From: Bacteroidaceae bacterium
Lineage (GTDB): Bacteria; Bacteroidota; Bacteroidia; Bacteroidales; Bacteroidaceae
Direction of reading: 5' to 3'
Length of the DNA: 26,294 nt
Assembly (NCBI GenBank): GCA_030843315.1
Contig: JAUUPT010000051.1
Location: forward strand, 1 to 26,294
The notes beneath the pieces are model-generated. The model was given only the letters and a program-made list of their open reading frames with translations. It was not told the origin of the DNA and ran no database searches. Below are positions 23,783 to 26,294 of this stretch, piece after piece; position 1 is the first letter of the stretch, and every line of letters starts with the position of its first letter. The position numbers and the translations under genes are program-made.

Positions 23783-25018
23783 CTATATCTTTTTTACGAT
23801 CGAAGCAATTTCCCCCTGATAGAGGCGGGTTACAATTTCATCATCCACTTGCAATTCATCCACATTCTTCACTGCCTTCCCGTCTTTAAGAGTGATGCTA
23901 TAGCCGCGGGCAAGTTGCTTCTCCGGCGAAGCATCGGCCATACGTTGTTGCAATAACTCCAAACGATGACGATGGCGGGAGAGAGAAGAAGTAACTGCTT
24001 GCACAATGTCTCTCCGTGCGGTGAGCAGTGCCAGTTTTCCATCCGATATCCGCCGGTAAGCGGCAGAAGGGATGCGGTTTTTATATGCAGACAACTTCCG
24101 ATGCTCTTGCGACAAGAGGTTTCGGACGCCTTCCTGCAAACGGGCAGCAAGCACTTCCAGTTCATCGGCAGCAGTGTTCATGCAGTCTATCAGGAATTCG
24201 GCGGCAGCGGTAGGCGTCTTGACACGGGTATGGGCCACGGAGTCGAGCACTGTATCGTCGCGCTCATGGCCGATTCCGGTGATAATGGGCAATGGGAATT
24301 GCGCGCAAGCAGCGGCAAGCAAATAGGTGTCGAAGCCGGAAAGGTCGGAAGTAGCACCACCACCCCGGATAATGACGATGACATCGAACTCAGCCAGGCG
24401 GGCATTTACTTTATCAAGGGCGGACAGGACGGATTCTTCCACGCGGTCGCCTTGCATCAAAGCAGGGAACAACTCGGTATGGAAGTAGAATCCGCGCGGA
24501 TTATTCTCCAGTTGGTGGCAGAAGTCGCCATAACCGGCTGCCGTAGACGAAGAAATGACGGCGATGCGCTGTGGCAAACAGGGCATTGCCAGTTCCTTAT
24601 TGAGAGTAAGCACACCATCTTCTTCGAGTTGATTCAGTATCTCCCTGCGCCGGCGTGCCATATCTCCCAGCGTGTAAGTGGGGTCGATATCCTGCACCGT
24701 AAGGCTGAAGCCATAGAGTTCATGGAAGTTGACAGAGACTTGTACCAGGACTTTGATGCCGGAGACAAATGCCTGCCCCGTAGCTTCCTCAAAATAAGGT
24801 TTCAGCAGGCGGAACACATTCGACCAGATGGTGCCCCGCGCCTTAGCAATCAGATTATTGCTGCGAGGATCTTTCTGCACAAACTCCAGATAGCAATGCC
24901 CCGTGCTGTTGGTGCGCACGTCACTCAGCTCTGCCTGTACCCAAAATTCATCAGGCAGGCATTGCTCGATGCTGCGACGCACCAATGCATTGAGGTCATA
25001 TAGTGATAAAGCATCCAT
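23783..25018 (-). CDS. xseA: Exodeoxyribonuclease VII large subunit
   Basis: The 411-residue product starts with an OB-fold domain (about 5-112, FWVQAELSDVRTNSTGHCYLEF). The catalytic Exonuc_VII_L region follows, with IAVISSSTAAGYGDF (152-166), VIIRGGGATSDLSGFD (215-230) and GIGHERDDTVLD (248-259), all conserved in XseA. A coiled-coil region (about 280-360) binds XseB, and the C-terminal QLARGYSITLKDGKAV strand is typical. It degrades single-stranded DNA from both ends to short oligonucleotides. It lies 60 bp after the subtilisin-like gene and 69 bp before the small lipoprotein gene. Confidence 0.95.
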   Translation of the reverse strand: MDALSLYDLNALVRRSIEQCLPDEFWVQAELSDVRTNSTGHCYLEFVQKDPRSNNLIAKARGTIWSNVFRLLKPYFEEATGQAFVSGIKVLVQVSVNFHELYGFSLTVQDIDPTYTLGDMARRRREILNQLEEDGVLTLNKELAMPCLPQRIAVISSSTAAGYGDFCHQLENNPRGFYFHTELFPALMQGDRVEESVLSALDKVNARLAEFDVIVIIRGGGATSDLSGFDTYLLAAACAQFPLPIITGIGHERDDTVLDSVAHTRVKTPTAAAEFLIDCMNTAADELEVLAARLQEGVRNLLSQEHRKLSAYKNRIPSAAYRRISDGKLALLTARRDIVQAVTSSLSRHRHRLELLQQRMADASPEKQLARGYSITLKDGKAVKNVDELQVDDEIVTRLYQGEIASIVKKI

Positions 25019-25024
25019 AATCTT

Positions 25025-25053
25025 AACCCCTCGTCCCCCTAAAGGGGGCGGAG
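25025..25053. repeat. Short GC-rich palindromic repeat, copy 1 (between xseA and the S8 protease gene)
   Basis: ACCCCTCGTCCCCCT and AAAGGGGGCGGAG contain CCCCCT-AA-AGGGGG, a compact hairpin in otherwise AT-rich DNA. It is the inverted copy of the element at 25099-25126: its reverse complement shares CCCCCTT(t/c)AGGGGGACG with that copy. The form fits the small interspersed palindromes often seen between Bacteroides genes. Confidence 0.7.
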
Positions 25054-25078
25054 AATAGTCTGAATATAAAGTTGTACA

Positions 25079-26294
25079 TTATTGCAAGTCGGAGTTTCCT
25101 CCTCCCCCTTCAGGGGGACGGGGGGTATTATATGCCTTCCACATATCGGGAACGCCATATCCATAGATATTGTCGGGAAACGCAGCACGGTCACCCGATT
25201 GGCGAACCAGTTCCACCACCTCTTTCGCCGTCAGCTTCGGACAAGCCTGCCACAAGCAAGCCACCATGCCGCATAGGATGGGCGAAGAGAAAGATGTTCC
25301 GTTTGCCTTTCCTTGAATGCCATCCGTGCGCATCACATCAGCCCCCAGACCAACGGCAACCACATCCGGCTTTACCCGGCCATCCGCCGTATTGCCGATA
25401 GAAGAGAAAGGCGCCAATACTGCGTTTTTATCAACCGCCCCTACCGTCAGCACATTCTCGGCATCTCCCGGAGGAGTAACCTTCTTCCAGGAGTTCGCAC
25501 CCGAGTTGCCCGCACTGCACACCAGCACCATGCCCTTGTCGGCAATGCGCGATGCCTGACGGGACATCAAGGCATGACGCCCATCCAACTCACGATATTT
25601 ATAGTTCTTGGATTTATCATCAAAAGTATAATATCCCAACGAAGTATTGAGCACATCCACACCCACGCTGTCGGCAAACTCTACCGCAGCCGCCCAGTAA
25701 TCCTGCTCTACCAGGTGCTCGGAATATTCGTCTTCGCTGCGAAGCAACCAGAAAGAAGCCTCGGGTGCCGTACCGGTCATGATGTCAGGCTGATTCATCC
25801 CTATACAAGAGAGCACCATCATGCCGTGGCTGCTTTCTGCAAAGATATCCCCCTTCGGATTCACAAAGTCTTTTGTACCCAACACACGAATATTCTTCAT
25901 CGCAGTAATCCTGTCTGCATTATGAAAGCCGGCATCGATGATGGCAATCGTCATCCCCTGCCCCTTGAAGCCTTCCTGATGCAACTTATCACCGTTGCTC
26001 ATCCGTATCTGGCTGATAGCAAGTCCATAAATGCTGTCAGGGTGCACGGTCGGCTTATTCTCCACAGAATCGCGCCGGGTCGACATCGTCGGCTTGTCTC
26101 CACCGGGAGCTATCCACACCTTTTCCGTGGCACGGACAAAAGGCAATGCCGCAATGCGGTCTATCAGCGTGGAGTCATTGCAGGAAACCGTAACGAAGTT
26201 TTCCCACTTCCCCGCAACTACGATATTTACCCCCTGCTTGCGTATCTCGTCTATATATTTGCGGCATACCGGCAGGTCGGTAGAATCTATCGGC
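25079..26294 (-). CDS. S8 subtilisin-like serine protease, N-terminus beyond the window
   Basis: The frame stays open from the stop at 25079 to the end of the window; the TTG at 26146 is only an internal Leu codon. The visible 405 residues begin inside what looks like a propeptide (VNIVVAGKWENFVTVS, then LPFVRATEKVW). The catalytic triad follows: Asp in MTIAIIDAGF, His in SSHGMMVLSCIG, and Ser in NGTSFSSPI. SAGNSG supplies the oxyanion-hole Asn. The gene probably encodes an exported peptidase with a signal peptide upstream; substrate unknown. Its last residues, RPPEGGGGNSDLQ, are encoded by a GC-rich palindromic repeat and are likely not part of the fold. It precedes xseA by 60 bp on the same strand. 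Confidence 0.9.
   Translation of the reverse strand, partial: PIDSTDLPVCRKYIDEIRKQGVNIVVAGKWENFVTVSCNDSTLIDRIAALPFVRATEKVWIAPGGDKPTMSTRRDSVENKPTVHPDSIYGLAISQIRMSNGDKLHQEGFKGQGMTIAIIDAGFHNADRITAMKNIRVLGTKDFVNPKGDIFAESSHGMMVLSCIGMNQPDIMTGTAPEASFWLLRSEDEYSEHLVEQDYWAAAVEFADSVGVDVLNTSLGYYTFDDKSKNYKYRELDGRHALMSRQASRIADKGMVLVCSAGNSGANSWKKVTPPGDAENVLTVGAVDKNAVLAPFSSIGNTADGRVKPDVVAVGLGADVMRTDGIQGKANGTSFSSPILCGMVACLWQACPKLTAKEVVELVRQSGDRAAFPDNIYGYGVPDMWKAYNTPRPPEGGGGNSDLQ
25099..25126. repeat. Short GC-rich palindromic repeat, copy 2 (inside the 3' end of the S8 protease gene)
   Basis: CCTCCCCCTT and CAGGGGGACGGGGGGT make a hairpin-forming element almost identical, in inverted orientation, to copy 1 at 25025-25053. 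It lies within the reading frame and encodes the PRPPEGGGG stretch of the protease tail. Together the two copies could form a larger stem-loop spanning the intergenic gap. Confidence 0.7.

Overview
The window looks like a chromosomal segment of a gut Bacteroides or a close relative. The evidence is the repeated Bacteroidales-type promoter (-7 element TAnnTTTG, sometimes with a TTTG-like -33 element 19 bp upstream), fimbrillin-like lipoproteins, a GH109-type lipoprotein, a BlaI/M56-TonB pair, and generally weak Shine-Dalgarno sequences. The species cannot be fixed from the sequence alone. No rRNA, tRNA, CRISPR array or intact insertion sequence was recognised.

Layout. (1) 1-5410: surface protein region. 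It holds the 3' part of a fimbrillin-like protein with a BspA-type leucine-rich repeat tail and its terminator. After about 0.7 kb of non-coding DNA come a 47-codon acidic, glycine-rich small ORF and an 802-residue lipoprotein with a solenoid-like body. (2) 5411-6267: a gene-poor convergent region built largely of two adjacent tandem arrays that share an exact 22-bp period but differ in sequence. (3) 6268-8799: a PqqD-like small protein facing away from a two-gene unit (a PF14907-type nucleotidyltransferase and a membrane-anchored coiled-coil protein), each side with its own consensus promoter. (4) 8797-13814: a promoter and four-gene export operon (TolC-like, HlyD-like, two ABC-2 permeases) with no ATPase gene in it. 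(5) 13844-15845: a secreted thioredoxin-fold protein, ending at a 17-bp perfect bidirectional terminator shared with the convergent GH109-like lipoprotein (15865-17403). (6) 17512-19964: a BlaI/MecI-type repressor and an M56 sensor protease carrying two TonB C-terminal domains, behind a promoter that contains a palindromic operator candidate. (7) 20003-26294, all on the minus strand: mrp, trmB, ilvE, xseB, a small lipoprotein, xseA and a 5'-truncated subtilisin-like protease.

How the parts work together. The efflux operon supplies an outer-membrane channel, a periplasmic adaptor and the membrane part of an exporter; its ATPase must come from elsewhere. The BlaI/M56 pair is probably a self-contained switch, with the repressor cleaved when the protease senses an unknown signal. 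The minus-strand block is mostly housekeeping: Fe-S/P-loop carrier, tRNA m7G46 methylation, branched-chain amino-acid transamination and exonuclease VII.

The least explained parts are the paired 22-bp arrays, the adjacent PqqD/nucleotidyltransferase/coiled-coil group, and the small peptide gene upstream of the arrays. Whether these form one system is inference and is stated as such below.
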